From the NCBI RefSeq assembly GCF_004210375.1, contig NW_027467782.1, positions 37,127,771 to 37,191,770 of the forward strand: DNA of 64,000 nt. The letters are read 5' to 3'. A model generated the notes under the pieces. That model saw nothing but the letters and a program-made list of their open reading frames with translations. It ran no database searches and had not been told where the DNA came from. The DNA is from Tachypleus tridentatus (lineage: Eukaryota > Arthropoda > Merostomata > Xiphosura > Limulidae). This document shows positions 44,501 to 53,827 of this stretch, one piece after another (positions within the stretch are counted from its first letter, which is position 1; each line of letters starts with the position of its first letter). The position numbers and the translations under genes were made by a program.

Positions 44501-45961
44501 ATTCTTCTATAAATCTAGAAAAGGTTAATAGTTAGTCAGTTGTTTCAGAAAGAACATCTACACTAGCCATCCCTAACTTTAAACTGATAAGACTATGAAA
44601 TGGCACCTATTGCCAATTCTTTGGTTACTCTAATCAAATAACAGGATTTGACAATCACTTTTACAACATTCACATAATCTCAAGGTTGAAGGGCATTTTT
44701 GCTGCAACAGGATTAGAACCATAAACCCCCAGGTTCAGAGTTCAGAACACTGACCACTAGGCCTAGCATACAAATAATGAAACAATACCAAAATGTTTCA
44801 GATATCAGTGTGATATGAATATGGTAATTTTATCCCTGGTTAAGTGTTCTTTCTCTTTTGTTTTTTTTACTCTGGCTTGTAATTTTGGAGTTTAAATCAA
44901 GTTTTTCTAATTCAAATTTATACATGCCCAGCCCAAAGGTAAAAGAACAAATGCATGATCAACGCACACTAATTCCTGTGCCTAGTATTTGACCACTCAA
45001 TGATGATGGGTGTGTTTATAAAAAACTGAAAAGTTATTTGGTTTGGTTTGTTTTGAAGTTTGCACAAAGTTACACAAAGGCTATCTGCACTTGACGTCCT
45101 TAATTTAGCAGCATAAGACTAGAGGGAAGGCAGTTAGTCATCACCATTCACAGCCACACCTGAGGCTACTCTTTTACCAATGAATAGTGTGGATTGACTG
45201 TCATATTATAATGCCCCCATGGCTGAAATGGCCAAAACTGAAAAGTACTACTGAAGATCTTACAAAACAAATATATAGTAGTGTTACTTGCATCTGAACT
45301 TAAATACTGAGGGTTTGTCATTATTTTAATAATCTCTGGCACGCAAAATATAAAGATTTTCTTATGGTTATTTTGGTGCATTCATAAAAAAATTCCAAGC
45401 TATATTAATTTCATTCTTGAAAATACAAACATGAAAAAAAACATTACATTATTTACAGCTGAAAAGAAAACAAGAAACGACCTTAAAAAATTACAAGTAA
45501 TTACATATAACATTTCCTTTTAGTCATTAAGAAATCAAAGTAAAAAATAAATAAACAACAAAACTAATATGCTTACATACAACTATATACATATATACAC
45601 ACACGTGCCACTTTAAACAGGTACTTGATACATATATATACATATATACACACACACTCTTATATACACATATCACTATAAGCAGGTATTTGATCCATAT
45701 CATCTTCAATAAAGCCATAAAAAGTACATTTTACACAACTAGAAATAGGTGAATTTCATATCCCTAATGTTTCTCATTTAAGTGACCTACCAGGTTAAAG
45801 GTCATGATGCATACAAGGTTCAACAGTGCAGCTGTCACAGAGGTAGTAAGAGATACCATGCTGGTTAGTGTCTGATTGTCACTCAATGTGAAGTACAGAA
45901 CAGTTTGAATGGATATTCTGTAAACAATCACACCAACCACAGCAGCAATAGCTATTGTTAC
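29351..45961 (-). CDS. ANO7: Anoctamin (TMEM16) gene, ANO7-like, 3' half; 11 exons
   Basis: Anoctamins are ten-helix membrane proteins acting as calcium-activated chloride channels or lipid scramblases. Eleven exons encode about 423 C-terminal residues, from helix 3 to the stop; human ANO7 is over twice that length. The calcium-site residues are all visible: N and E in FINAVVEMG (helix 6), both E in EYLE (helix 7), E and D in TEIRLDAR (helix 8). RLDARKF, RRPVAER and EIHRTQ resemble ANO7 more than ANO1 or ANO5 (from memory). Exon phases fit throughout if exon 3 gains two bases and exon 6 loses one, all in A/T runs. Exons 5' of 45961 are absent from 45962-48485 and presumably lie past the gap. 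Subfamily is less certain than family. Confidence 0.9.
30327..30432 (-). CDS. ANO7: Anoctamin exon 10
   Basis: GTTTCAG acceptor, then G completing a Lys codon, then [20 protein letters not shown] and [23 protein letters not shown] and the ARLxFV motif are family hallmarks; the last part starts helix 10. The donor GTTGGA is weak but keeps phase 0 with exon 11 and the spacing found in the family. The left arm has five C bases in the GAGCCCCC tract (30409-30413 on plus) and an open frame. Confidence 0.88.
30433..31744. other. Anoctamin intron 9, first part; includes inner duplication edge
   Basis: AT-rich intron with no further exon seen. The inner end of the duplicated arm falls at 31415 within it. 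A 60-codon plus-strand frame at 30657 and its minus-strand counterpart are chance. Confidence 0.5.
31745..32010 (-). repeat. Degenerate minisatellite in anoctamin intron 9
   Basis: About seven diverged units of roughly 35-40 bp share CACATGCTAGATATCA, CATGCTAGACATCATTTCCA and CCCATACAT. It gives the chance frame at 31789-32025. Only the left contig has it; the right arm stops short of this point at the gap. Confidence 0.75.
32103..32220. repeat. Two-copy tandem duplication, about 64 bp
   Basis: AAAATGGTTGTACCTTGCAC ... AATAGGGTTAAAG is followed about 64 bases later by AAAACGGTTGTAACTTGTTC ... AGTAGGGTTAAAG, clearly related with several substitutions. Confidence 0.75.
32304..32482 (-). CDS. 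ANO7: Anoctamin exon 9
   Basis: TTTTCAG acceptor, 59 codons plus two bases, GTAAGT donor. It reads [20 protein letters not shown], then [20 protein letters not shown], and ends DTSVEYCK. The start completes helix 9; the rest is the extracellular loop, with GFLNFTLS as in ANO7 and an N-glycosylation-like NFT and NIS. Confidence 0.92.
32483..33481. other. Anoctamin intron 8
   Basis: AT-rich intron; no repeat or exon recognised. Confidence 0.6.
33482..33534 (-). CDS. ANO7: Anoctamin exon 8
   Basis: A 53-base exon between an AG acceptor (TTTTGATAG) and a GTAAGT donor. It reads (G)[17 protein letters not shown], the conserved start of helix 9 (family pattern IWYxILxxxGxxxVIxN). Phases match exons 7 and 9. 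Confidence 0.92.
33535..34969. other. Anoctamin intron 7
   Basis: AT-rich intron. A degraded SINE-like scrap may lie at 34500-34620 (GCAAAGCCATACAAGATAGC), not firmly identified. No exon seen. Confidence 0.5.
34970..35122 (-). CDS. ANO7: Anoctamin exon 7 (calcium-site helix 8)
   Basis: CTTTTCCAG acceptor and GTGAGT donor. The 153-base exon reads [20 protein letters not shown], then [20 protein letters not shown] and [10 protein letters not shown]. It holds most of helix 7 and helix 8; E and D of TEIRLDAR correspond to the calcium ligands E734 and D738 of TMEM16A (established for the family). It is the best conserved exon in the window. Confidence 0.95.
35123..36093. other. Anoctamin intron 6
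   Basis: AT-rich intron. A worn family B SINE is likely at about 35600-35695 (GCAAAGTTGTACGATGTGG, TCTTAGCATTATAACCCTTC). No exon seen. Confidence 0.5.
36094..36240 (-). CDS. ANO7: Anoctamin exon 6, with one-base frame error
   Basis: Acceptor TTTATCTAG, donor GTAAGG. It reads (P)[18 protein letters not shown], a charged linker [17 protein letters not shown], then EYLEM, the helix 7 calcium site. The plus-strand tract A6 at 36113-36118 gives one T too many on the coding strand: as assembled the frame stops (TAG) right after GLF. With five T bases the frame continues into SEYLEM and the exon length (146) restores the phase to exon 7. An assembly error is more likely than a real mutation. Confidence 0.88.
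36241..36514. other. Anoctamin intron 5
   Basis: Short AT-rich intron of 274 bases with consensus ends. Confidence 0.7.
36515..36612 (-). CDS. ANO7: Anoctamin exon 5 (calcium-site helix 6)
   Basis: TTTCTAG acceptor, GTAAGT donor, 98 bases. It reads [20 protein letters not shown] and [13 protein letters not shown]. GGCLxEL and GKQ are family motifs. N and E four residues apart in NAVVE occupy the positions of N650 and E654 in TMEM16A. Confidence 0.94.
36613..37450. other. Anoctamin intron 4, part
   Basis: AT-rich intron sequence up to the SINE at 37451; no exon recognised. Confidence 0.5.
37451..37734 (-). mobile_element. Full-length SINE in anoctamin intron 4, with target-site duplication
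   Basis: Family A copy: tail TTTGTGCAAAGCTACACAAG, body GGAAGGCAGCTTGTCATCAC, and head TTCAAACTCGCCACCC ending GGCCATGCCAGGCC. A 13-bp direct repeat, TATTATTATTAGT, flanks it at 37438-37450 and 37735-37747. Inserted antisense to the family consensus, hence sense to the anoctamin gene. Confidence 0.92.
37735..39649. other. Anoctamin intron 4, middle part
   Basis: AT-rich intron; no exon or repeat recognised. Confidence 0.5.
39650..41060. other. Less AT-rich island in anoctamin intron 4, unidentified
   Basis: This block is visibly less AT-rich than its surroundings and has chance-length frames on both strands (40264-40461 minus, 40405-40617 plus). Motifs such as AGTGTAGGGGGCAGTGCAGG and GAAGGAGGACCCCTGACTTT do not match the SINEs here. 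It could be an uncatalogued repeat, a retrocopy fragment or a noncoding transcript. No function claimed. Confidence 0.4.
41320..41374 (-). CDS. ANO7: Anoctamin exon 4
   Basis: CAACAG acceptor, GTATGT donor, 55 bases. It reads (R)[18 protein letters not shown]; human ANO7 has a closely similar FVGYPGNY segment. Phase 0 to exon 5. Confidence 0.94.
41375..42344. other. Anoctamin intron 3
   Basis: AT-rich intron containing a family B SINE at 41536-41665. Confidence 0.6.
41536..41665 (-). repeat. SINE family B in anoctamin intron 3
   Basis: GTAATTAAGCACAAAGCTAC, TTATCTGTACTCTGCCCACC, and CAATGTAAGTTTGCAGACAT match the 11822 and 6600 copies in the same block order. Confidence 0.75.
42345..42454 (-). 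CDS. ANO7: Anoctamin exon 3, with two one-base frame errors
   Basis: Acceptor TATATAG, donor GTGAGT. It reads (E)[18 protein letters not shown] and [10 protein letters not shown], helix 5. Then the frame is lost at plus-strand A5 (42366-42370) and again at A5 (42353-42357). Adding one T to each coding-strand tract gives FYIAFFKG, the family sequence, and a 112-base exon whose phases match exons 2 and 4. As assembled (110 bases) it stops at TAA. Two homopolymer miscalls are the simplest cause. Confidence 0.88.
42455..44477. other. Anoctamin intron 2
   Basis: AT-rich intron of about 2 kb. No exon or repeat recognised; the open frames at 42438, 43244 and 43562 are chance. Confidence 0.55.
44478..44514 (-). 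CDS. ANO7: Anoctamin exon 2 (37 bases)
   Basis: CTTTTCTAG acceptor and GTGAGT donor enclose [12 protein letters not shown] plus one base, matching the family pattern of YxxxAxxLTExE. Too short to show as an open frame; identified by the phase fit between exons 1 and 3. Confidence 0.92.
44560..44765 (-). repeat. Very old SINE related to family A
   Basis: CTACACTAGCCATCCCTAAC, TATTGCCAATTCTTTGGTTA, and a head-like GGATTAGAACCATAAACCCC keep the family order with many substitutions. Confidence 0.6.
45038..45232 (-). repeat. SINE family A, head missing
   Basis: GTTTGCACAAAGTTACACAA, GGAAGGCAGTTAGTCATCAC and CCCCCATGGCTGAAATGGCC are recognisable. The tRNA-like head is absent, so the copy is truncated at its 5' end. 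Confidence 0.8.
45575..45700. repeat. TA/CA-rich imperfect duplication
   Basis: ATACATATATACACACAC plus a spacer with AACAGGTACTTGATACATAT is followed by a related copy with AGCAGGTATTTGATCCATAT, about 70 bases later. Confidence 0.7.
45791..45961 (-). CDS. ANO7: Anoctamin exon 1 of this window (helices 3-4)
   Basis: Acceptor GTTCTTTAG and donor GTAGGT bound exactly 57 codons. They read [20 protein letters not shown], then a short loop, then [16 protein letters not shown]. The [11 protein letters not shown] pattern is the helix 3 signature of anoctamins. It begins in phase 0, so a preceding exon is required; none is seen up to the gap. Confidence 0.92.
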
Positions 45962-48485
45962 CTAAAGAACAAAACATAATTTAAGTCTATAAAGAATCAC
46001 TGCATCAAGACCTACTGTAACACAGAATATGTATGTAAATTTAAAATAGTTTTAGGGAACTTATAAAAAAACACTTTGCTGTAGCAAACTATAACTGGAG
46101 TCTGGCAGTTAAAGTCCAGATTTCTTCACACAGTTGGAGGTTATTTGTCCTTTATGGAGTGGTTCACTAAGTCTTTGCCTAGATTTTCTAGGCAGCAAAT
46201 TGTTTTGCAGGATATGATAAAACAAAACCATGAAATCTGCAACTGATCAAACAACTCTAAAGTTATGCTTTTCTGTAGCATCTTAACCCATTTTATAATT
46301 ACTAAAATGGGCAATTTTGCAATTTTTGTTTGTCAATGTTTGGGACCTGTACAAAAATATCTTTCTACCAGCTACCATGTAAATTGGTCAAAATATGGCT
46401 GAGTAAATGATCAACAAATATCTAAATTGTGCTTTTTTTCAGATCTCTTCCTGCCTCCCCCCCAAAAAAAAAAGTAAAAAAAAAAGATTCAAAATGGGCA
46501 AATCTAGCTATTTTTGTTTGTCATTGCATTGAGCTCATGAATATTTACATTTGTGCCAGTTGACTTCCAGACTGCTGTAAATATAACCACAAGAGCCCAA
46601 AATATATATTTTGGGTTGTTTGGCATCTGACCCCTTAAAAAAAGCCTAAATAAAAAATGAAAATACTTACTGGACATACTGGATCAAAGTATGACCCTAC
46701 CAAGTTTCAAGATAATCTGCCAAGATATGTAGGTATGGCAATCGACTGAAAAGAGTTTGGAAGAAGGTGAAGCAACAGAAAAACTATATCTCTTTCATGA
46801 TGATGAGGAACCCACATCAAGTAAAATGTATCTCAAGATGGCTGGTATGGGTATTAAAACTTTTCTTAACCTGAAGGCCTGAGATTCCTAAGAAGGTGAA
46901 ACATTGTTTTCTAATTTATTTTAATAAGAGTTTTAATATCCATACCAGCCATCTTGAAATACAGTACACCTATCCGTGGAGACAATTATGAGAAATAACT
47001 GTTTTGTATACCATACTGCAAAAAAATTGGAAACTGGATTCACTGAAAATAATAAAAAATCCTCCCAAGTTTACAAAATGCATCTTTTAAAAACAATTTT
47101 TCTTTAAACATAGAACCAAAAATCAATGACCATGAAGTTATAAGTCATCTTAATTTAAGAATGCAGCCTTACTCTAAAACAGTACCACCTGTGGTACTGG
47201 GATGTCTCTTTTAAGCCTTTGAGTAATCTCTGATCATTTGGGAAAAAACCTTTAAAAGTAGACTCATTCTTGAAACACCACTGAAAACTTTTCTTGTAAA
47301 TAGACTGGACCACCAAAAGATTGATAATAAGCAAAATACATGATTGTTGAGACAAAGTTAAAATTTCCTTACTTAATCGTGTTATTTTTATTCATGTTAT
47401 TGTTACACAAAACTACAGCAAAATCGACTGAGCATTTTCAACCACAACATAGAAAGATATGCTGTATGGAATGCTCACTTAAAAATCAGTTAATTTTCAG
47501 TGAAAGATGCTTTACGTGGTTATAAGTGCATAACAGATACAACGTTGTTCCGAGTGACTGCTTTCATATTGGACTCACGTTAAACAAGTCACAAAACCTT
47601 GATAAATAATTACTTCAAAAGACACAAATCTTTATTTAAAGAGACGTTTTAAACACACTTGTTTTATTTGAAAGGGCTGTTTTCCTACTGGAATAATTTT
47701 ATACGTGCCTAGTGGGGGTCGTGTCTCACTCTAAACACATATTTTCTCATTGTTGTGCACTAAAAAAAAGTCAACATAGCAGATAATTAAAACTAGGTAT
47801 TTAAAATCCACAAATAGAGATCACAAAAAAAATGTAAGCAAACAAAACTGTAGATCTATTGCTGACAGCTTAACTCAAGCCACAATTAATCATTTTGATT
47901 CCACTATAAAATTATTTCAAATGATATTTATTTTGTTACAGGACTCCACTGAGATTTCTGCAAGAAACTGACAGTACTTTTGAACTTACTTCCCATCCTT
48001 AATTATGTCATGCTGTGAAATTTTCTGAGTCCTTCATTTTTTAGCCATCAAAAATCCAGTGTTTTACTAGTATGTGCATTAGTTGGAAACTACAGCTTGT
48101 GCATTTTCTAGTGTTTTATTGGAAACAGATACAACAAAATTAGGCGATTCTGATGATGGATATTGTTATTCAAGCCACTGTTGTTCATCATTACTCAAAT
48201 TTATTTCCTTGGCAACATTTCAACAGCTGTTTGACACTGGATGATTACCATAACAGATGCTACTATTCAATATCACATCGGTAATTCTTTCTACTGTTTT
48301 TTGTACTTAGCAAAAGTCACAAGTACATATTCAGTATTTATTACCACTGCATATATTACTCTTTCATATAGCTATTGCAATTTTAAACAGGTAGTGGTAG
48401 TAAAAGTTATTGATAATTAGCAATTTAGCAAAGTGTGCCACTGAGAGAATTATTTGTGTTGCCTTTTCTAACAAACACTTGTACA
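45962..48485. other. Upstream intron of anoctamin to the gap
   Basis: No further anoctamin exon recognised. Contains a foldback element (46828-46963) and a short hairpin AGTACCAC-CT-GTGGTACT near 47180. The 66-codon frame at 47155-47355 has exon-like edges but no family match and is not called. Confidence 0.45.
46828..46963. repeat. Foldback (MITE-like) element
   Basis: Left end TATCTCAAGATGGCTGGTAT continuing GGGTATTAAAAC is repeated in reverse complement at 46928-46963 (GAGTTTTAATATCCATACC then AGCCATCTTGAAATA). Arms of about 36 bp with three mismatches enclose about 64 bases. Size and structure fit a miniature inverted-repeat element; I cannot define a target duplication. Confidence 0.8.
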
Positions 48486-48985
48486 NNNNNNNNNNNNNNN
48501 NNNNNNNNNNNNNNNNNNNNNNNNNNNNNNNNNNNNNNNNNNNNNNNNNNNNNNNNNNNNNNNNNNNNNNNNNNNNNNNNNNNNNNNNNNNNNNNNNNNN
48601 NNNNNNNNNNNNNNNNNNNNNNNNNNNNNNNNNNNNNNNNNNNNNNNNNNNNNNNNNNNNNNNNNNNNNNNNNNNNNNNNNNNNNNNNNNNNNNNNNNNN
48701 NNNNNNNNNNNNNNNNNNNNNNNNNNNNNNNNNNNNNNNNNNNNNNNNNNNNNNNNNNNNNNNNNNNNNNNNNNNNNNNNNNNNNNNNNNNNNNNNNNNN
48801 NNNNNNNNNNNNNNNNNNNNNNNNNNNNNNNNNNNNNNNNNNNNNNNNNNNNNNNNNNNNNNNNNNNNNNNNNNNNNNNNNNNNNNNNNNNNNNNNNNNN
48901 NNNNNNNNNNNNNNNNNNNNNNNNNNNNNNNNNNNNNNNNNNNNNNNNNNNNNNNNNNNNNNNNNNNNNNNNNNNNNNNNNNNNN
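48486..48985. other. Assembly gap, 500 N
   Basis: Exactly 500 N, so a placeholder of unknown true length joining two contigs. Frames spanning it are artefacts. Confidence 0.99.
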
Positions 48986-49967
48986 TTTATATTGCTGTTG
49001 GACAATTGGTTGTATTTATATAACTAATAAAAAGAGTGTATTCTATCCATAAATCAGGCAAGTTTCTTTTTGTTTCGGCAGTCAAAGCCAATACTTCACG
49101 AAGCTAGCCTGATGGGTTTCGACAAAAAGTGTTGCTTTAAGTAGTAATTAATTTGTTTTTTGTTTTTTTATAAACCTAATTGTAGGTTAGTTAGAAATAA
49201 CAGTTGTTTTACAATTCTATTCAAGTGCATTATGCAATATTTTTTAATGTAACATAATTATTCATAGTACTAAACAGAAATTTTATTATCCTTTTATAAA
49301 CATTAAAAATAATCACAAGAGATTTCATAACATTCACCATCAGTTTTATTTTTTATTCTGAAAGAAGTAACATTTGTACAAAACTTTAATACATTTTTCT
49401 CGAGGAAGATGAAAGGATTGTTTCTAGATTCTGTTTTATGTGCAGTAAAAAAGTTATACATCTTCAAGAGAGAGAACTTTACTGATTTTATCTTCAGCAA
49501 AATTTGAATCAACTACATCGACTCTCTCAATGACTGTATTTCAGGATTGATACACAAATATTGTTTAAATAAAACAATAGAATTTGAAGAGTAAACCCTT
49601 CGATGATGTTATTTCTTTTCTGTTGGTACAAATCTATTAATATTTCCCAGACATCAGAGCCACAAAATTCCAACAACATCTCCTCACTCAATAGGATTTC
49701 AAAGGAACTTTTGGAAGAAAACTATAGAATTAATTTCTAACAATTTGATATTGCTAACAAACTTGGATATTGCTGTTCATATAAGAGCACAAAATGTACT
49801 TAGCTGTTTAAGTTAGAAAGTTAACTTTATTTTAAAAAACTTGTCTGAGTACAGATAACAATTTTAAGGTATAGTTAAAATTTTATGAAATGCAAAACAT
49901 CCACTATAAAATAAGTTGTTTAAAATGCTGGCTTCTATTTTAAGGTCATTTTATTTCATGGTTTCAG

Positions 49968-50072
49968 GTACCAAGACTATAGAGAGCCCCAACAGCAAGC
50001 AACAAATATGAATATAAGACGTTATATTGGCAGCTGGCTACAGCTCGCTTGGTTTTCGTTTCTATTTTTGTG
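49968..50072 (+). pseudogene. ANO7: Anoctamin exon 10, right-arm copy, frame-shifted
   Basis: Same as the left exon 10 except that the proline codons hold four C bases (49987-49990) instead of five, so the exon is 105 bases and the frame breaks after YQDYREP. Whether this is an allele or a base-call error needs reads. Exons 1-9 are absent on this side because the contig starts in intron 9. Confidence 0.88.
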
Positions 50073-50888
50073 GTTGGAAACAATTTTTCAAATTATAGAT
50101 CTTATTTTTGATTAAACTTAATTACATTTGCAGTTTATTTTAGTTTATACTAAAATAAATCAATTAACAGTAGCTTTCACTTAAGGACATAAAATACAAC
50201 CTTCTTTCTTCAAAAGATAGAATATTTTAAATGTTAATTGTAGAACTAACCTGAGACTTTATTTAACCAAAGTTTTCAAAACAAATATAAAGTGTGAATA
50301 GCTTTTATTAAAACACCTTTATTTGTAATTTAAATTTTTTTGAGGAAGCTAAATATATGTTTAGGTGTACATAAACCCACAGAACCAGTTGAGAATTGCT
50401 GTATTAAATTAACTTCAAGGGAGTTGGAAACTTTTTAACATTTACTGAGACTGAAAATGTATAAACATTATAACTATGTTCAGTTGTTTTTAATGAAGCA
50501 ACATAAATAGAGTATAAAAGGTAATACATTTTAATACAGCCAGGACAATCCTAGAATGTTTTTAAAAGTTTCAGTAACATTTACTAAGTTATCCTTCACA
50601 AAATGGATTGATTAATCATTTTTGTTAATAAACTATCCTTTTTATTACCCAATTCTATAAGTGTTAGATTTTTTTGTGGCTTCTGTTCATCCAGTAGAAT
50701 GTTTTTCTTATTATGTAGCACTGATACTGTTCTGAATGACTGTACATGCTCATTAGTAATTTAAGAAGACTTCATGATTTAATCATTGTTCATAAAGTTT
50801 TATAATCTGTATTGGTTAAACAGTGTTATGTAAAAGGATTATGTTTTAAAAACTGCTCCAGTGAAACTTATGTTTTTCCTTTTTTTAG

Positions 50889-51050
50889 TGTCTTGTATTC
50901 ATCATGACAACTCTAATTTGTTGGTTAATACCAGACATTCCAAAGTCTGTGAAACTACAGATTAGACATGAAAATCACATCGTCAATGATGTGATTATTG
51001 AAGAAGAACTGAAAAGAGCAAAATATCTTGGAAGGAAGGAAACACCATGA
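50889..51050 (+). CDS. ANO7: Anoctamin exon 11, right-arm copy
   Basis: Open for the same 54 codons as the left exon 11, with LGRKETP at the end (Lys from AAG; AGG in the left arm). Acceptor TTTTTTAG intact. Confidence 0.9.
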   Translation, partial: CLVFIMTTLICWLIPDIPKSVKLQIRHENHIVNDVIIEEELKRAKYLGRKETP

Positions 51051-51779
51051 TTTTAGAACATCATTTCACAGATTGGTAATATTTAAAAATTTGAACAAGG
51101 CAGAGTTTTTTTTCTGTTTAAGAGGTAAGTGAACAGGTTGATAATAACATCTAATCAAATATCTATGGTCAATGAAGTCCAACAGGGAATACAGTTTCCA
51201 TACATATATGTGCCACAAGAACAAGTACGTTTTAAACTTTGCAAAAGTCTATGTTATTTAGAAAATTTCTTCTTTCACTTAACATTTGATATATTGCAAC
51301 CTCAAAGGTCAAACCTTGTTAAATCTTAAACAAATTATTTATTTTTGTTTATATACTTAATGTTTACACCATCTTGGTGACAACAGTTTTAAACTGTCTT
51401 GTATTATAACATTGACGTTTTCTTTTGTTGAATGTTTATAAGTACTTAAAATCTTTCACGTATCTTTTAGAACAGGTGTCGGCAACCTTTTAGGTCTCGG
51501 GAGCCAATCTGAATTTAGAACAAGAATACTGCAGGAAATCAAAATAAACACTTATGTTACACACACACACACACTTAATGAAATACTGTGTAAGTAAAAC
51601 TAAAGAAAATGTAAATTGATTATTATATTTACAGTGTGTTCTTTTAATGACATTGGTGCTGTTACATAGTTTTGTTCCTTTCCCTGAAGTCTGTTTCACA
51701 ATTGATTAAATGTAAGTTCATATTCAGTTTTCTACTATTATTACTGAGCACGTTTTTTTGTTTTTTTTTTCTGATTTAG

Positions 51780-51864
51780 GAGAATCTCTGAATACACAGG
51801 TAGAACCAAACATTGTGAAGATGATACTATAGAAGTGGAAGACCATTCCAGAGTTGTAGAATGA
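51780..51864 (+). CDS. Candidate extra 3' exon, right-arm copy
   Basis: Mirror of 28542-28626 with the same 28-codon frame and an intact acceptor (TTCTGATTTAG). See the left copy for the argument and its weakness. Confidence 0.25.
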
Positions 51865-52659
51865 AGTAATATGCCTGCTCCTGCACCTTGTTCAAGGTGA
51901 CGTGCCATCAGAATTCTAAAGAACAAGACTTGAACAGTGTTAACAGATCAACAACAAATGCTACAATCTGTTCCAAATTGTTATCAACTTTGTGTATGAA
52001 TCTCAAACTTGTGTTCAGAGTTTGTTTCAGAAACACCATTGTTAAGATAATGTTTACTCTTTGAACTGTTTTAGTGTCTCCACAATATTAAGTTCCAGTG
52101 TTTTAAAATAATGATAAATCAGGAATTAAAGTTTTAATTTTTACACTGGTCATCACTTTTTAAATCATTGTTAAGTAGATTTAGTGAAAAAGAAGCTATG
52201 TTTTTAATAAAGATCTTGAACTAAATTTTGTTCAGAGGAAATTTATCTTAACCTTCCTTTCTTTAGTTCAAAATTTGTCATCTATATTGTTTTATCAGTG
52301 TCAATATACGTTGGTTGTCAGTTGTTTTTTTTAAGTGTGCTGTCAAATTATCAACAGAAAAAATTCTTGAAATGATTGTAACAAAGAGTACACTAAAGTT
52401 ATTTGATTAACTCAAAGGAAAATTCTTTAAAGTTAATGAAAACTTCAGTTTATGAATTAGTACTTACTGTTATAAATGTGTGCATCATTGAAAAATAGTG
52501 AATATTCACCTAGATGTATTGGATACAACTTCAGTTTTTAACAGATTTGTGTTTAAGTATGTACTTGTCATAATCCTTTAATAATAATTTGAATCACTCG
52601 TTAGGGTGAATGAAAATTTTAAAGTAAATAAACACTAGTTTATTTGTTTCGAATATTTA
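51865..52659. other. No gene recognised in right arm
   Basis: Mirror of the plain AT-rich stretch at 27746-28541; no exon or repeat recognised. Confidence 0.4.
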
Positions 52660-53018
52660 TGTAACAGCAACCGCCCTAGATTTCAACTGATACACTAGAG
52701 GGAAGGAAGCTGCTCAATAACACCCACCGTCAACTCTCGGACTATTATAATTACATCACTTGACCGTCAGCAGCTATTATTTAGACTATTATAATTACAT
52801 CATTTGACCATATTCAGACTATTATCAAATCACTTGACTACCAACGCTTGGACTATTATGATTACATCATTTAACCATCACTCTTACGGTATACTGAAAA
52901 CCACAAAGTGTTTGCGCGATTTGTTTCTGCAATGGGATGCGAACCACGAATCCACAATCCAACACGCTAAGTGCTAAATCACGTCCTGCCCAGAGAGAAC
53001 GAGCGAGCCACATAAGAG
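52660..53018 (-). repeat. Old SINE with internal expansion, right-arm copy
   Basis: Mirror of 27372-27745. The internal array (52735-52895) has about four units instead of five, and the second boundary differs (CAGCAGCTATTATTTAG). Confidence 0.8.
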
Positions 53019-53356
53019 TAAAAATGTACTTAAGTAAAGACAAATGTTGGAAGAGAATTCTTTAGATACGGTGTGTTTTGTTTACATTTATATTGCATTA
53101 AAATATTGTAAATAAATTGCATGTATATCAAAACTTTGTGTTCTGATGTCATTTGTGTTATTTATACGATAAAACTTAAATCACCAATCTCATACACTGG
53201 CACAGTTTTCTTTATTCTTATACAAGACGGTAGAGTACGTTTTGACACCGGAAACCGATAAATATCTTTAATGGTTTATGTGCAATATGTGTGTTTCACA
53301 CGTCTCACGCTACTGTTTAAAAGAGCAATATTTAGAATGTGAAATTATATTGAAAA

Positions 53357-53623
53357 TTGCTTCGGTCACGGATGACGTTATTCACAGTTCTTGCTCCTAA
53401 AGGACAAGAAAGGATGTTTAGTTACGTACAGGAGAAAGTTATTCGTCAAGAAGAAAATGATCGAAACCGAAAAAGTGAATTGATTGTCTACCGAGAAACC
53501 ACGATAGCTCAGAAGAGAGTTTCAATATCAATAACAGTGGTTGTACACGCACGACACAACCTCGGACATGCGCATTTTATTTCACAGAAGATGTTTATCT
53601 TCTGTTTAATTACAAAAGCTTAA
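53357..53623 (+). CDS. Weak 88-codon open frame, right-arm copy
   Basis: Mirror of the 26744 frame with two more codons: ENDRNRKSEL here against ENDRKCEL on the left. Same uncertainty. Confidence 0.2.
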   Translation: MLRSRMTLFTVLAPKGQERMFSYVQEKVIRQEENDRNRKSELIVYRETTIAQKRVSISITVVVHARHNLGHAHFISQKMFIFCLITKA

Positions 53624-53827
53624 AGAAATTTAGGTGTATGTTTATTTGACAACACTGGGAAAAGTCGGCTATTTCTATAATTCGTTTTTGGTTTGTTTGT
53701 TTGTTGTTTTTTTGACGAACTTTAGAAACATTTCTATCAAAAATCTAACCTCATCTTGACCATTTGGCACGATCGCGAAATCTAATATAAGAATCAGAGT
53801 ACTTTATTTCTATGAGGGAGTTAATGT

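Larger units (their letters stand above)
44515..45790. other. Anoctamin intron 1 of this window
   Basis: AT-rich intron holding two SINE fragments and a CA/TA-rich repeat, listed separately. Confidence 0.6.

Noticed and set aside
47155-47355. 66-codon minus-strand frame with FQWCFKNESTFKGFFPNDQR
   Set aside because: Checked as a missing anoctamin exon; it does not match the region before helix 3, and the flanking hairpin suggests repeat sequence.
48364-49052. Open frames of over 200 codons spanning the gap
   Set aside because: They consist almost wholly of N-derived X residues.
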